Assembly (NCBI GenBank): GCA_018398585.1
Contig: JAGTTD010000016.1
Coordinates: 22,925,212-22,989,211, forward strand
DNA: 64,000 nt
Source of the DNA: Simmondsia chinensis
Lineage: Eukaryota; Streptophyta; Magnoliopsida; Caryophyllales; Simmondsiaceae
Direction of reading: 5' to 3'
In this document: positions 44,644 through 54,536 of the stretch, in pieces
Layout of the letters: the number at the start of each line of letters is the position of its first letter
How positions within the stretch are numbered: the stretch's first letter is position 1
The notes under the pieces: model-generated
What the model was told of the DNA's origin: nothing
What the model saw: the letters and a program-made list of their open reading frames with translations, nothing else
Database searches by the model: none
Program-made: the position numbers and the translations under genes

Positions 44644-45160
44644 TTAAACTGCTAAACCTTGCGGTGCCTCATCCTTCTTGGGCAACAAGATAAATTTTGT
44701 TCCCTTGAAGATGAAGCTATAGGTGTTTTTTTGTCCATCATGTATGACATTTCTATCGTATTGCCATGGCCTCCCCAATAACAAGTGGCAAGCATCCATG
44801 GTTACCACGTCGTACCACACACCATCCTTATACTTCGACCCAATTGCAAAGTTGACCAAGCAACGTTTAGACACGGTTACCTAACTTCCTTTCTTGAGCC
44901 ATGATAACTTGTAGGGACTTGGATGAGCTTCAGTCTTCAACCCCAGTTCTGTTGACTACCTCTTTGGATATTGCGTTCTCATAACTTCTTGAGTTTATCA
45001 CCATGCGGCGCACCCTACCGCCAATGGTGCAGGTTATCTGGAAGATGTTATTCCTCAGCCATAGATCCCCCGATTGTTCTCTTGGCCCAAAACAAGTGCA
45101 CCTAATAACAAATAGGCGTCCTTTGTCACCTGCCACAACGTCTTCTTCCGGTGGCTCCAA
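44644..45160 (-). pseudogene. gypsy protease with altered active site
   Basis: The ORF at 45160-44930 ends in CTIGGRVRRMVINSRSYENAISKEVV. In the family the corresponding site is a D-S-G triad; here it is N-S-R, so both the catalytic Asp and the Gly are changed, each explicable by one G-to-A transition. The next ORF (44874-44644) has YDVVTMDACHLLLGRPWQYD, the second half of the retropepsin. The enzyme would be inactive even without the intervening stop. Confidence 0.78.
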
Positions 45161-45590
45161 CTCGGTCTGGGTCTTTGCCTCACTAACCTCATCTTCTTCT
45201 TCGCAGAGCTACTCGATGTCAAGACCCTTGTCGGGTCTATCACCCTTATGGCACTCAGCAGCATGGTGCCCCACCTCTTCACACTTGAAGCAATGGGTTC
45301 AAGAAGTACCAACCAAGTCTTAAGTAACCAGCTTACCAATATTGGCGATTATTGGCCTATTCTGCGTACCCTGAGTTGGTGGTGCTCTCAATTGGTCTCT
45401 TCCGCCGACCTATGCTCCCTAGGCTCCGCCAACTTGGCGACGCCTCTGCTACCGTTCAACGTTCATGACTCTTTGGTTTGCCTCCGAGATAGAAATGATG
45501 TCGAATATGTTCAACACCTCCTGCATATATTCCTTCAACACGCCAATGTAATGATCCGCCAATTGCTCTTCCGTCTCCGCCAAGTCATTC

Positions 45591-46306
45591 CTAGTGAATA
45601 GCGGGTAGAACTCCGCCGTGTACTCTTCCACATATTTGGAGCCCTAACGCAACCCTTGCAGTCGTTGATACATCACCTTGGCGTGATTGTGAGGTAGGAC
45701 GGCGCCTCTCATATGCTTCTTCATCTTCTCCCATGACTTTATCTTCATCTTTCTCTGACGAAGCTGCGTATGCTTCAATTGTTGCCACTAGGCGGTGGCC
45801 CTATCCCGTAACCGGCTAGGAACAAATGGCACCTGCTTTCTTTTCGGCACCTCCTTGAACCCAAGAACCTCTTCATCCGCGGCAAGCCAATCCCATAAAT
45901 CCTTTGAGCATCCTCCTCCATTAAACTCCGGGATCTTAATTCGAAGACAGGATTCCCACCTCCAATCATCAAAATCGTTAGTGTTGCCGGTATTGGGCTG
46001 ATGTCTCCTTGCTCTAGGATTCGGTAGCTTAGCATCCAGGAACAAATTCTAGAAGCACTCATTTGTCTCCTCTTCTTCACCCGGTGTCGGCAGGTGTTGC
46101 GCCTAGGCTCCAGACGCTTGCTCGAGATTTTCCCCCAATTGAATCAAACAATGCTCGATTCGCCTGAATTTCTCCTCGAACTCGTCCAACCTCCTCTCAG
46201 TTTGTCGCTGGAAATCCCGCTCATATATGTCTCTGACGGCGGTGTATCTCTGTCGCTCACGGACCATCTCAGAAGTCGTTCTGAGCTCTGATACCAACTG
46301 ATACAA
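45591..46306 (-). pseudogene. gag: gypsy gag, broken
   Basis: The first frame opens at the primer site (MYQLVSELRTTSEM at 46306), reads through an Arg/Glu-rich coiled-coil-like segment and stops at 46103. Gag core sequence follows in other frames: IKIPEFNGGGCSKDLWDWLAADEEVLGFKEVPKRKQVPFV (46045-45788) and the ORFs at 45788-45591 and 45631-45449, where EEYTAEFYPLFTRNDLAE is the later part of the core. It would form the particle shell. At least three frame changes or stops are needed to connect the pieces. Confidence 0.75.
46285..46296 (-). other. Met-tRNA primer binding site of the gypsy element
   Basis: The plus strand GCTCTGATACCA lies two bases from the right LTR. Confidence 0.85.
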
Positions 46307-46671
46307 TGCGTAAGTGAAAAATTGGGGAAACGAGAAGGATTCAAAAGCCTTCCCTTTAAGTTTATTATGAACTAATAAAACAATGGGAAAATAAACTCAA
46401 TTTCTCACAACTTGAAAAAGAGAGAAAACTCTAAATCTTTAAAATTAAAATCTAAATTGAATGCCTTAACTCTAGATTTCTTCTAGTTTAAATAGATGAG
46501 CTATTTGACTAAGAGTAAAACACTAAAAGATAATTATAAATTTAAATCTGAAAAATAAAAGTTAACTCCTAATCAAACTCTATCTTCTATCCGCGTTCTG
46601 CCGCATCCCAATCCAACCTGCCAACCCCCTTGCCGCCAATGCTGCCCACCAAGCTATTGCCGGCTGCATCA
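46299..46671 (-). repeat. 5' LTR of the gypsy element
   Basis: A 373-bp LTR with TG...CA ends, sharing CTCCTAATCAAACTCTATCT and CAATTTCTCACAA with the left copy. Confidence 0.87.
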
Positions 46672-46676
46672 CTGAT

Positions 46677-47688
46677 TATATATAAAGATCTTTATTAGAA
46701 TTTGATGATTTTTAGACAAAAATAGTGATGATACATGATTTTAGTAATATATAAGTAATTTACATCAAAAACTAAATAAATCTTTTATCACAATTCATTG
46801 TAGTTTTCTATTGAACTAATTGACATAACATATATATTATCGTAATCATGCATTACTTTAGCTTTTTCTGTATGAAACTGATCAAATTCTTATAGAAATT
46901 AAGCTAATTTTTGATATAGTATACCTATATGATAAAATATTAAAACATTAAGGTATTTATTTTACATATTAAAATATTAAGATGTCTATATGATAAATAG
47001 TCGAACATCAACATACCTAAATAATAATTTTACCCTAAATTTTGATACCAGAAATTATTATAAAATGAAATAACAAGGGCCTTTTTTTGTTTTTTTGGGT
47101 AAAATTGATGATCATCCAGAAGCTAAAAGCAAATACAGATCAAAATCTATACTATATATAATTGTGCAGTTTCCCCCCCTAAAAAGGTCCCTAACTCCCA
47201 ATTCTTTTTTTCTTTTTTTTTTTTATATATTTTTCCTTTTTTTTAAAAGCCCCCTAACATTTTCTTATTTTGCTTTTTCCTTTTTTCCTATTTTGCTTTT
47301 TTGGTATTTATTTATAGATTAAATACATTATTTTTTTTTTAACATTGATAAATAATTGAGATTAATAAATTTAATGACGTATTTTTTAATTTAAAGGTTA
47401 ACTATTTACAAAATAAAAACGGCGGGTATGGAGCGGGCCAAGCCTGGTCCCCACTTATATCTATGTTTGCCCCAAACGGAATGGCTACCCACGAGCGTCA
47501 TACCATGTGCCACACTGAACTACCAATTCAGTATCTTTTAAAATCAAATTTTTAGAGCTTCATTATTTTTCTGTACAAAAGTTGTAGTTGGGTTATTTTG
47601 ATGAAAACCTTAGAGCACTATGCCAAATGTATATTCCTGCATAAAGCAATAAATTTTTAATTTAAGACTTTTCTTATGTAATCTGATA
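46677..47688. other. AT-rich spacer with MITE fragment and tandem-duplicate start
   Basis: 46920-47040 resembles the AT-rich MITE at 40507. 47080-47340 is T-rich, and the ORF there (47095-47322) is low-complexity Phe/Leu without support. From 47424 the sequence is one copy of a larger duplicated segment (see 51951-52345). Confidence 0.55.
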
Positions 47689-47693
47689 CCGTA

Positions 47694-48141
47694 GCTCAAA
47701 TTACCTCAAAATTAATGGTAAAAATCAGAAATAGATAGAGTTTAAGGGAAAAGAAGAAGATAGTTAGGGAAAGAAGAAGGTAGTTAGAGAGATAAGGGGA
47801 TTTGAATTCATTAATTGCATAAACCCTAATTACACCCATCATTTACTATATATAGTGTGGCAGTAAAAATAAGAAATTACTAAATATAAGCTAAATCAAG
47901 GGAAATACAATTAAATGCAGAAAAATGCTCAAATAACGGAAAATTCTCAATCTGGTGCTGCAACACGTGCCCAGCCCGTGCCCAAAGCTCCCTTCCAGCC
48001 CGCACGAGCCTTGCGCGTGCCTAGCTACTTCCCGCCATTTCAAATACCGAGAGTAACTGCATTTTGAACCCAATGTTGCCGTTGTTCGATTTCCCGCTCA
48101 ATATCACTAATTCACGCATCCACTCATTTTCTCCTGTAACA
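47694..48141 (-). repeat. 3' LTR of the gag-plus-unknown element
   Basis: A 448-bp LTR. It contains a segment GTGCCCAGCCCGTGCCCAAAG that is shortened in the right copy. Confidence 0.9.
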
Positions 48142-48865
48142 ACTCCTTCCCCCTTAAATTTATTCTTGTCCTCAAGGATATAATCGATTGTAGTAGGGGT
48201 GTTATCAAGTTTATAACAGATTTTGGGTGGTCTACCACGATCAAACCATACCCGACAAGCTCGAGTATCTTTCTTAACTTCTCTGGTCAACTTGTCGGAG
48301 TAACCGGAGCCACTCAACTGCAACAACTTGTAATGTGTACTCTCTGTAGACCAATGACAATGTGGCTGCAGCAAAGGAATGTCAATCCTTAGCCTAATAT
48401 TGTGTAGCCCAAGCATGGCTGTACTGCCCTTGATCTCTTTGCAGCTTAAACTGATTAACTCACAATGTGTTGATCTTGTTGTTCTCAAATAAATAACCAA
48501 ATCACCAAAATTCATCACTACTATTGCATCTCGTGCTTCTTGTGATCTTGTGGCTGTCATGATGGTCTGAATTTCAGAGTCAGTCCACCAAAATCCTGGT
48601 TTTTCTCCCACCATCCAAGCTTGTTGAGGAGCTAGGACATTGTTCATGCCAATCACTTCAACCATCGTTCAACTATGCTCTTGCTGCCTCCAGTTTCATG
48701 CCTTTCCTGATTTTGCTGCATCTGGATGCTCATGTTGAACAAGACATGCTGATTTTTACTTCCGAAGTGATCAAACACCAAGCTAAAATGGCTATATATC
48801 TTCCACAGCCCAACTGTTATTGGTAGCAATTCAGCAGTAGAGATGGACAAAGCATTGCCTTGCAT
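48021..48865 (-). pseudogene. Unrecognised continuation of the coding region, ending in the 3' LTR
   Basis: Two overlapping frames (48865-48653, then 48665-48021) continue the upstream ORF with successive frame steps, as expected if one frame suffered two frameshifts. The peptide has DAIVVMNFGDLVIYLRTTRS and REVKKDTRACRVWFDRGRPP but no domain I know. Its end, TTIDYILEDKNKFKGEG, overlaps the purine tract and resembles the last residues of gypsy pol frames; the final 40 or so codons lie in the LTR. There are no RT, RNase H or integrase motifs. Function unknown. Confidence 0.45.
48142..48155 (-). other. Polypurine tract
   Basis: AAGGGGGAAGGAGT on the minus strand directly precedes the left LTR. 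Confidence 0.8.
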
Positions 48866-50313
48866 TGAAATTGAGCTTGTATGAGGCTAAGAATCCCAAC
48901 ATTTGTTATGGAACCTGCATCTTCAGGTGCAGCTGCTTTAGATCTGCCAAATCCACTAATTTCTGATGTCTGTTGTCCCATCTTTTGATCAATTTTATGC
49001 TGGTTATCAAGCTTGTCATGTAGCTGCACCAAGTGAAGGTGAACCTCATCTTCTTGGCTTGATTTTAGGTCATGTTTTTGGCTATCCTCCAGTTGCGGAA
49101 TTGAAGGTAATAATTGAACAACTTCATATGCCGCAGCTCTAGTATATCCAGCACCCTCAACATCAGAGGTATTCAGCTCTTGCAATTCAGCCACTTTCTG
49201 CAAAATAACTGGCTGTTCATGTGGTTCCAGCTGTTGGCAATGCTGCTCACACTCTTGGCCTGCATTCAGATTATACCCTTGATCAACCTTCATTTGTTGT
49301 TGCTGATGCAATGGAATGATCTCGCTGTGATGTTGGTCTGGTGTTTCTTCAGTTGTTGGGGCATCAATGAGATCAGGTTTAGGCATATTCTGCTCGGATC
49401 GCTCATCTCCAGCCACACTAAAGCTGTTGTTGTCACAACTATGCTTCCCATCAAGCTTATCATTACCACCATGATATTGTTCAGCAAATTCATACACATT
49501 GAACTCTTGCACCTTCTCACTATGATTCCCACCATAAATATTATCATAACAGCAACAATGTTCTGCACCTTCAGCTGCAACATCCTTATCACTTCCTTGG
49601 TTAGCAAAATTAGACACAAGCAGACCTTGCACAGGCTCATCATCAGGGCTGAGGTGGTTTTTCAGATGTAGATCTGAAGCGGATTGTTCAGCCTCACTTT
49701 TCTGTTGAGCCAAGCCTGAATTAACTCGAATGGACCTGTTTACTACTTGATTTCCTTCATCCTCATCTTCATATCTAAGCCTTTTCTCAACACTTGTTCC
49801 ACAATGACCACTAAGAGTTTTAGCATCATTCTTACGCAATTCAGCTGCAGTAGCGTACTCCTGAGGTCTTGATGAGTTGGAATAAATCGGGACTTGGGGT
49901 TTTTGAGAGGTATATGGTGAGTTGTAGGGATCGGTAATGGATTTTGGTTTATTAGGAGTTGGAAGAAGGGGAAGTTTAGAATTATTGAGTTGTTTAGCTA
50001 AGTACTCAATCTTAGATTCTTCTAATTTAGCTAAACATAATGCATGGTAGAGGAGTGTGGGTTGCATTGATTTCACTTTTAAGGCAATCTCTACCCTTAA
50101 GCCACCTATGAAAGTGTTAATGAGTTGTTGTTCATTTAGGTTGGTCCAAGCTGCGAGTGCATAGAATTCGTCTTGATATTCCCTAACTCGTCCATTTTGC
50201 CCCAATTTCAACAACTTATACAAAGGTTCCTCACACTCACTTCCAAAGCTTATACTGAGGGCATTCTTATATTCATTCCAAGTCGGTTTACCCCTATCTC
50301 CACTAATTCGCAT
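48817..50313 (-). pseudogene. gag-like N-terminus fused to a long unknown region
   Basis: The 498-codon frame starts inside a Gag domain. About 50 codons of Gag upstream (to about 50470, PLFYGKDVSNWLNECEKFAL) are cut off by one TAA near 50321 at a likely former CAA codon. Residues 1-110 (TWNEYKNALSISFGSECEEP, GRVREYQDEFYALAAWTNLN, IGGLRVEIALKVKSMQP) are Gag core. From about residue 150 the protein is rich in Gln, His, Asp and Glu, with a QQQQ run. It has no zinc knuckle, protease or other domain I recognise, although the frame stays open for another 340 codons. It may be a diverged Gag tail or host-derived sequence carried by the element. Overlapping frames at 48865-48653 and 48665-48021 suggest the original frame went on to the 3' LTR. 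Confidence 0.65.
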
Positions 50314-50921
50314 GAAATTTTAGTGCCATTGCAGAGCTAACCCTCTCATGTGGTTAGAAGCTACGTCAACCATATCCGATCCATATATTCGATGACTAAG
50401 AGCGAATTTCTCACACTCATTCAACCAATTACTCACATCCTTTCCATAAAACAGAGGTAATTCCATTTCTCCAACTTAATCGAGTAAGATTCGTTACCTT
50501 TGCTCGATCAATTCATTGAGGCATTTTGTCGAACGCCTGGTGTGCGGGTTCTGAAAATCAGTTGTTAACACTCGATGAGATCTCCTACGATGCTTCCAAT
50601 TGCTTGTGATGATTCAGGGTGACGATCGATGATGATCGGGTAAGGTGGGTTGGGATTTTTCTTGATTTTTTTTTTTTTTTTTTTTGTGACAGTGGGGTGG
50701 GGAGTTGAGGATGGTGAAGAAGATGGGTCTGAAATTTTTTTTTTTTTTTTTTAAATATCAAAACAAAAACGAAACAGGGGAAGTGAAAAGGAGGAAAATG
50801 ACAGACGATGCTAACCACGATGATGACGATGGGTGACGATGAAGATGAAAATGGTGATTCCGGCGCGGCGGCGGCTGATGAACGGCGATGATGGTGGCCG
50901 AGGACCAACTCGCTCTGATAC

Positions 50922-50933
50922 CAGTGATACCGT
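50922..50933 (-). other. Met-tRNA primer binding site
   Basis: The plus strand GCTCTGATACCA lies one base from the right LTR. Confidence 0.88.
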
Positions 50934-50934
50934 A

Positions 50935-51396
50935 GCTCAAATTACCTCAAAATTAATGGTAAAAATCAGAAATAGAGTATGAGGGAGAAGAAAAAATAGA
51001 TAGAGTTTAAGGGAAAAAATGAAGATAGTTAGGGAGAGAAGAAGGTAGTTAGAGAGATAAGGGGATTTGAATTCATTAATTGCATAAACCCTAATTACAC
51101 CCATCATTTACCATATATAGTGTGGCAGTAAAAATAAGAAATTACTAAATATAAGCTAAATCAAGGAAAATACAATTAAATGCAGAAAAATGCTCAAATA
51201 ACTGAAAATTCTCAATCTAGTGTTGCAACACGTGCCCAAAGCTCCCTTCCAGTCCGCACGAGCCTTGTGCGTGCCTAGCTGCTTCCCGCCATTTTCAAAT
51301 ACCGAGAGTAACTGCATTTTGAACCCGATGTTGCCGTTGTTCGATTTCCGGCTCAATATCACTAATTCGCGTATCCACTCATTTTCTCCTGTAACA
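50935..51396 (-). repeat. 5' LTR of the gag-plus-unknown element
   Basis: A 462-bp LTR. It has an extra GTATGAGGGAGAAGAAAAAAT stretch near 50978 that the left copy lacks. Confidence 0.9.
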
Positions 51397-51401
51397 TAAT
51401 C

Positions 51402-53926
51402 CAAGAGCAGTCCCGGGTTAGACCTCCAAGAACCAAAAAAAATATTAAATTTAAGACTTTCATATTTAGTCCACGAAATGCTGCATTTCGCGTGGCTACA
51501 GTAACGAATGATTTATTTTCACCCAATGAGATATGTGAAGTTTGACTTTGGTTTATAAGACCTACGCATTAGAGAACAAAACTAAGATACAACAAAACTT
51601 AATTCATTAAAGTTCAAAAATTAAAAAGAAAACAACATTTTAATTTAAGACTTTTCGTATTTAATCTATAAAAAAATAAAAAGGGTTCCCGCAATGGGTA
51701 TGAAGTGCATACCTGTACCCTCCCGGCGGACACAGACCCGTACCCCTACCCGCCTCATTGCCCGCCAGTATTTATTACCCACCCCGTACCTTCTTAATGT
51801 GGGTACATAACGATTATCTATACCCGCATTTCGGACTGATTCACTTCTTTATCGCTCTTATTACTTATTTAATACTTTTTTAAAAAAAATTACTTATTAA
51901 ACACGCATTTTTCACTTTCAATGTTAACTGTATACAAAATAAAGCGCAGCGGGTATGGAATGGGCTAGGACATGTACTCACTTATACCCATACCCGGTAC
52001 AAACGGGGTGGCTATCCACTAGTAGCAGGTTTCACCTGCCCCATTGCCATCTCAATATCTCTTAATCAAAAAATTACCCAGCTCTAACTTTTCTATAAGA
52101 AAAGGTATAGCTAGATAGTTTGATGAAGACCGTAACGCATTATGTCAAATGTATAGTCTTGCATGAAGCAAGAAATTTCTAATTTTAGACTTCTCTTATG
52201 AAATCCAAGAACAGGCCACGGGTTAGACCTCCAAGAACCCAAAAAAATTAAATAAATTTAAGACCTTTCGTAATTACTCCACGAAATGCGGCATTTTGCA
52301 TGGCTACTGCAAGGAAAGATTTATATTAACTCGATGAGATATGAAAAGTCAAAAAAGGAAAAATAAATTTCCTGTTTAAGGCTAAAATATGAAATACTTT
52401 TAATCATATTTTTTTAATATTTTCTTACATTTTTTTGTTTTTCTTATTTTTTTTTTCCAATCCTACTCTTAAATACCCTTTTTATCTCCCTTTTTTCTTA
52501 TTTTTTATTTTTCAAGAAAAATTAATAAAATAATTTCGTCACCCAATTATTTTGTATATTTTTTTTACTAAATAACACAAACCAAAATTAAATAAAATAA
52601 ATAAATTTTTAATTTAAGACTTTCTGTATTTAATCCATAAAAGAAAAAAAATCCACAAAAGAAAGAAGGGAAAATAAATTTCCTGTTCAAGGCTTAAAAT
52701 AGAAAATACATTTAGTCATATTTTTTATTTAAAACTTTTACGGTATACTAATAGTTTTCTCAATAAATTGATTCAATACCATTTAAGTTCACCATATCAA
52801 GATATACATTATTTTTTTGATATTTATAACCAAGCAAGTGTTCCAAATTCTACACATGCATCATACTTCGCAAACAAATGTTTGGGTCATCAAGGGAGCA
52901 ATTGACAAAAATATTTTCATCCTCGACCCACATCCTTTTCCATTGAGCAAATCTCAATTAACTTCAACTATATTAGTACGTTAATATTTTTCTTTAATAG
53001 TTTATAGTATCTTTGATTAAATTTAAAATGAGGCAAGTTATAGTGATTTTCACTAATAGTTTAGAGGCATTAAGGATGAAATTATAAGTTTGGTGCCACT
53101 TCGATTTTGATTAATGGTATAATTCGAGAGGTCTTTATGGTATTTGTACTATAAGAAAATTAATCTATTACGACTTTGCTTGGTGTACTCAAAATATCAA
53201 GTTAAATGTTAAAATATAAAGAGATTCACATGTAATTGTGGTAGGAGAACATTGAAGATATATGAGATACTGGAGGCATCGTGGGCAATTTAGAAAGTTT
53301 TTGAATCTTAGGTTAGGAAAAGGCCTTTAGAAAAGTTTAAAATATGGTTCACTTTATATTTTTCAATCAAAAATTATATTTATTTTAGTATTTAATTTGT
53401 TTCGGTCATCAAGGGAGCAATTAATCTTCAAAAAAAAAATTATCAAGGGAGCATTTGACAAAAATCTTTTCATTCTGAACCGGCATCCTTTTTCATGGAG
53501 CAAATATCAATTAATTGCAATTATATAGGTACATTAATATTTTTCTTTAATACTTTGTAGCATCTTTGACTAAATTAAAAATTAGAGCAGTTATATTGAT
53601 TTTCACTAATAGTTTAGAGGTATTAAGGATGAAATTATAAGTTCGGGGCCACTTATACTCGTACTCGCCCCAAACGCAACTGTAACTTTTCTATAAAAAA
53701 ATTATCCAACTTTATTTCCATACCGAAAAAATACCCAACTTTAATTTTTCAACCAAAATAAATCGGAGGGTCATACCATGCGCCACACTTAACCATCAAT
53801 TCAGTATATTAAATAAAGTTGGGTTATTTTTTGGTTATTAAATCAAGTTACTACTATAGTAATTATATAAATTGAACAAAATTATGGATAACTGATCAAA
53901 TAATATGTTAGTTCGATAAAAAAAAT
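51402..53926. other. Repeat-rich intergenic DNA without genes
   Basis: The stretch is made of old local duplications. It includes a GC-richer piece at 51700-52030 with inverted GGGTA/TACCC words (CCCGTACCCCTACCCGCC and GGGTATGGAATGGGC), which looks like a worn DNA-element fragment. No reading frame is convincing. Confidence 0.55.
51951..52345. repeat. Second copy of an approximately 0.8-kb-spaced duplicated segment
   Basis: 51951-52345 corresponds to 47424-47693 plus 51402-51560, sharing GGGTATGGA, CAAATGTATA, GGGTTAGACCTCCAAGAACC and CCACGAAATGC. Without the nested gypsy element the two copies are about 820 bp apart. A further partial copy exists near 53640-53830, and 52885-53100 is itself repeated at 53440-53655 (ATTTTCACTAATAGTTTAGAGG in both). 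Confidence 0.75.
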
Positions 53927-54023
53927 TAGAGCTACATCGTAAAATCTCTTATGCGGGCCGAAGGGAATTGGTAAATTCGGTCTTAATGCGTACTCTTTGG
54001 CTTGTTCAGGAAAAGAAGGATTC

Positions 54024-54507
54024 TGTCACAAACCCAAAGGTTGGTGACGAGCTCTGATACCACTTTGTCACGAACCTAGGCCTGTGACTTGGTTAGAATT
54101 TGAGATAGAGGGGAGATTAGATGAGAGTTAGAGGAAGAGAGTAGAAATAGAGAGAGAATTAGAAGAGTTAGAAGGGAGAAGAAGATAGAATTAGAAGGGA
54201 GAGAGAGAGACGGTTAGGGAGAGAGAAAGATAAGAGGTAAATTTGGTGATTTTCATTGATAACTCAAAGGTTCACATACAAGTGTTTAAATAGACAAAAT
54301 TGGTGGGAAGGAACCTAGACCCTAATACATAGCCTACATCATTACAATTTTGAATTTCCCTTTGCCTCCCTTTCCTCCCTCCTAGCCGGCTCCCTCCAAC
54401 CTTTAATTTCAAAAATTCAAACTAATTTATACTTAATTTACATCACATAATCGTTACAAAAAATCAAAAGCGAGAAAATAGATGTTCGACTTCCTCGGGT
54501 CGTGACA
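54024..54507 (-). repeat. 3' LTR of the chromovirus
   Basis: It begins (plus strand) TGTCACAAACCCAAAGG and ends CCTCGGGTCGTGACA. At 54066 a second TGTCAC starts the part shared with relatives, so the first 42 bp are an extension containing GCTCTGATACCA (54051-54062), the complement of a Met primer site. Confidence 0.93.
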
Positions 54508-54522
54508 ATCCCTTCCCCTTAA
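54508..54522 (-). other. Polypurine tract of the chromovirus
   Basis: The minus strand reads TTAAGGGGAAGGGAT directly before the left LTR. Confidence 0.85.
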
Positions 54523-54536
54523 AATCATCCTTGTCC

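Larger units (their letters stand above)
41495..46671 (-). mobile_element. Decayed Ty3/gypsy element, possibly CRM-like
   Basis: LTRs lie at 41495-41969 (with an 86-bp insertion) and 46299-46671. The right one starts TGATACAATGCG and ends GGCTGCATCA. A Met primer site is at 46285-46296 and the purine tract CTGGGGAGGA (minus strand) is next to the left LTR. Gag, protease, RT and integrase pieces in gypsy order read leftwards, all broken. The last frame extends well into the 3' LTR and no chromodomain follows, a layout known for the CRM group of chromoviruses; that assignment is tentative. The flanks CTGGC and CTGAT match only in part, as expected for an old copy. Confidence 0.82.
47694..51396 (-). 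mobile_element. Non-autonomous gypsy element: gag plus unrecognised coding region, no pol
   Basis: LTRs at 47694-48141 and 50935-51396 (TGATACCGTAGC...CTCCTGTAACA) are flanked by TAATC at 47689-47693 and 51397-51401. The paralogous segment at 51951-52345 is an empty version of the target (ATGAAATCCAAG near 52198), confirming the insertion. A Met primer site (50922-50933) and the purine tract AAGGGGGAAGGAGT next to the left LTR are well preserved. Only 2.8 kb lies inside. It carries a gag-like start and then coding sequence that is not pol. The two LTRs are highly similar, so the element is fairly young. It would need Pol in trans. Confidence 0.88.

Noticed and set aside
45003..45601. Plus-strand ORFs of 106 and 117 codons
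   Set aside because: They are antisense to the decayed gypsy gag-protease region.
47095..47322. 75-codon Phe-rich plus-strand ORF
   Set aside because: It is encoded by poly-T tracts and has no sequence complexity.
49114..49671. 185-codon plus-strand ORF
   Set aside because: It is antisense to the 498-codon gag-like frame and has no domain or start context of its own.
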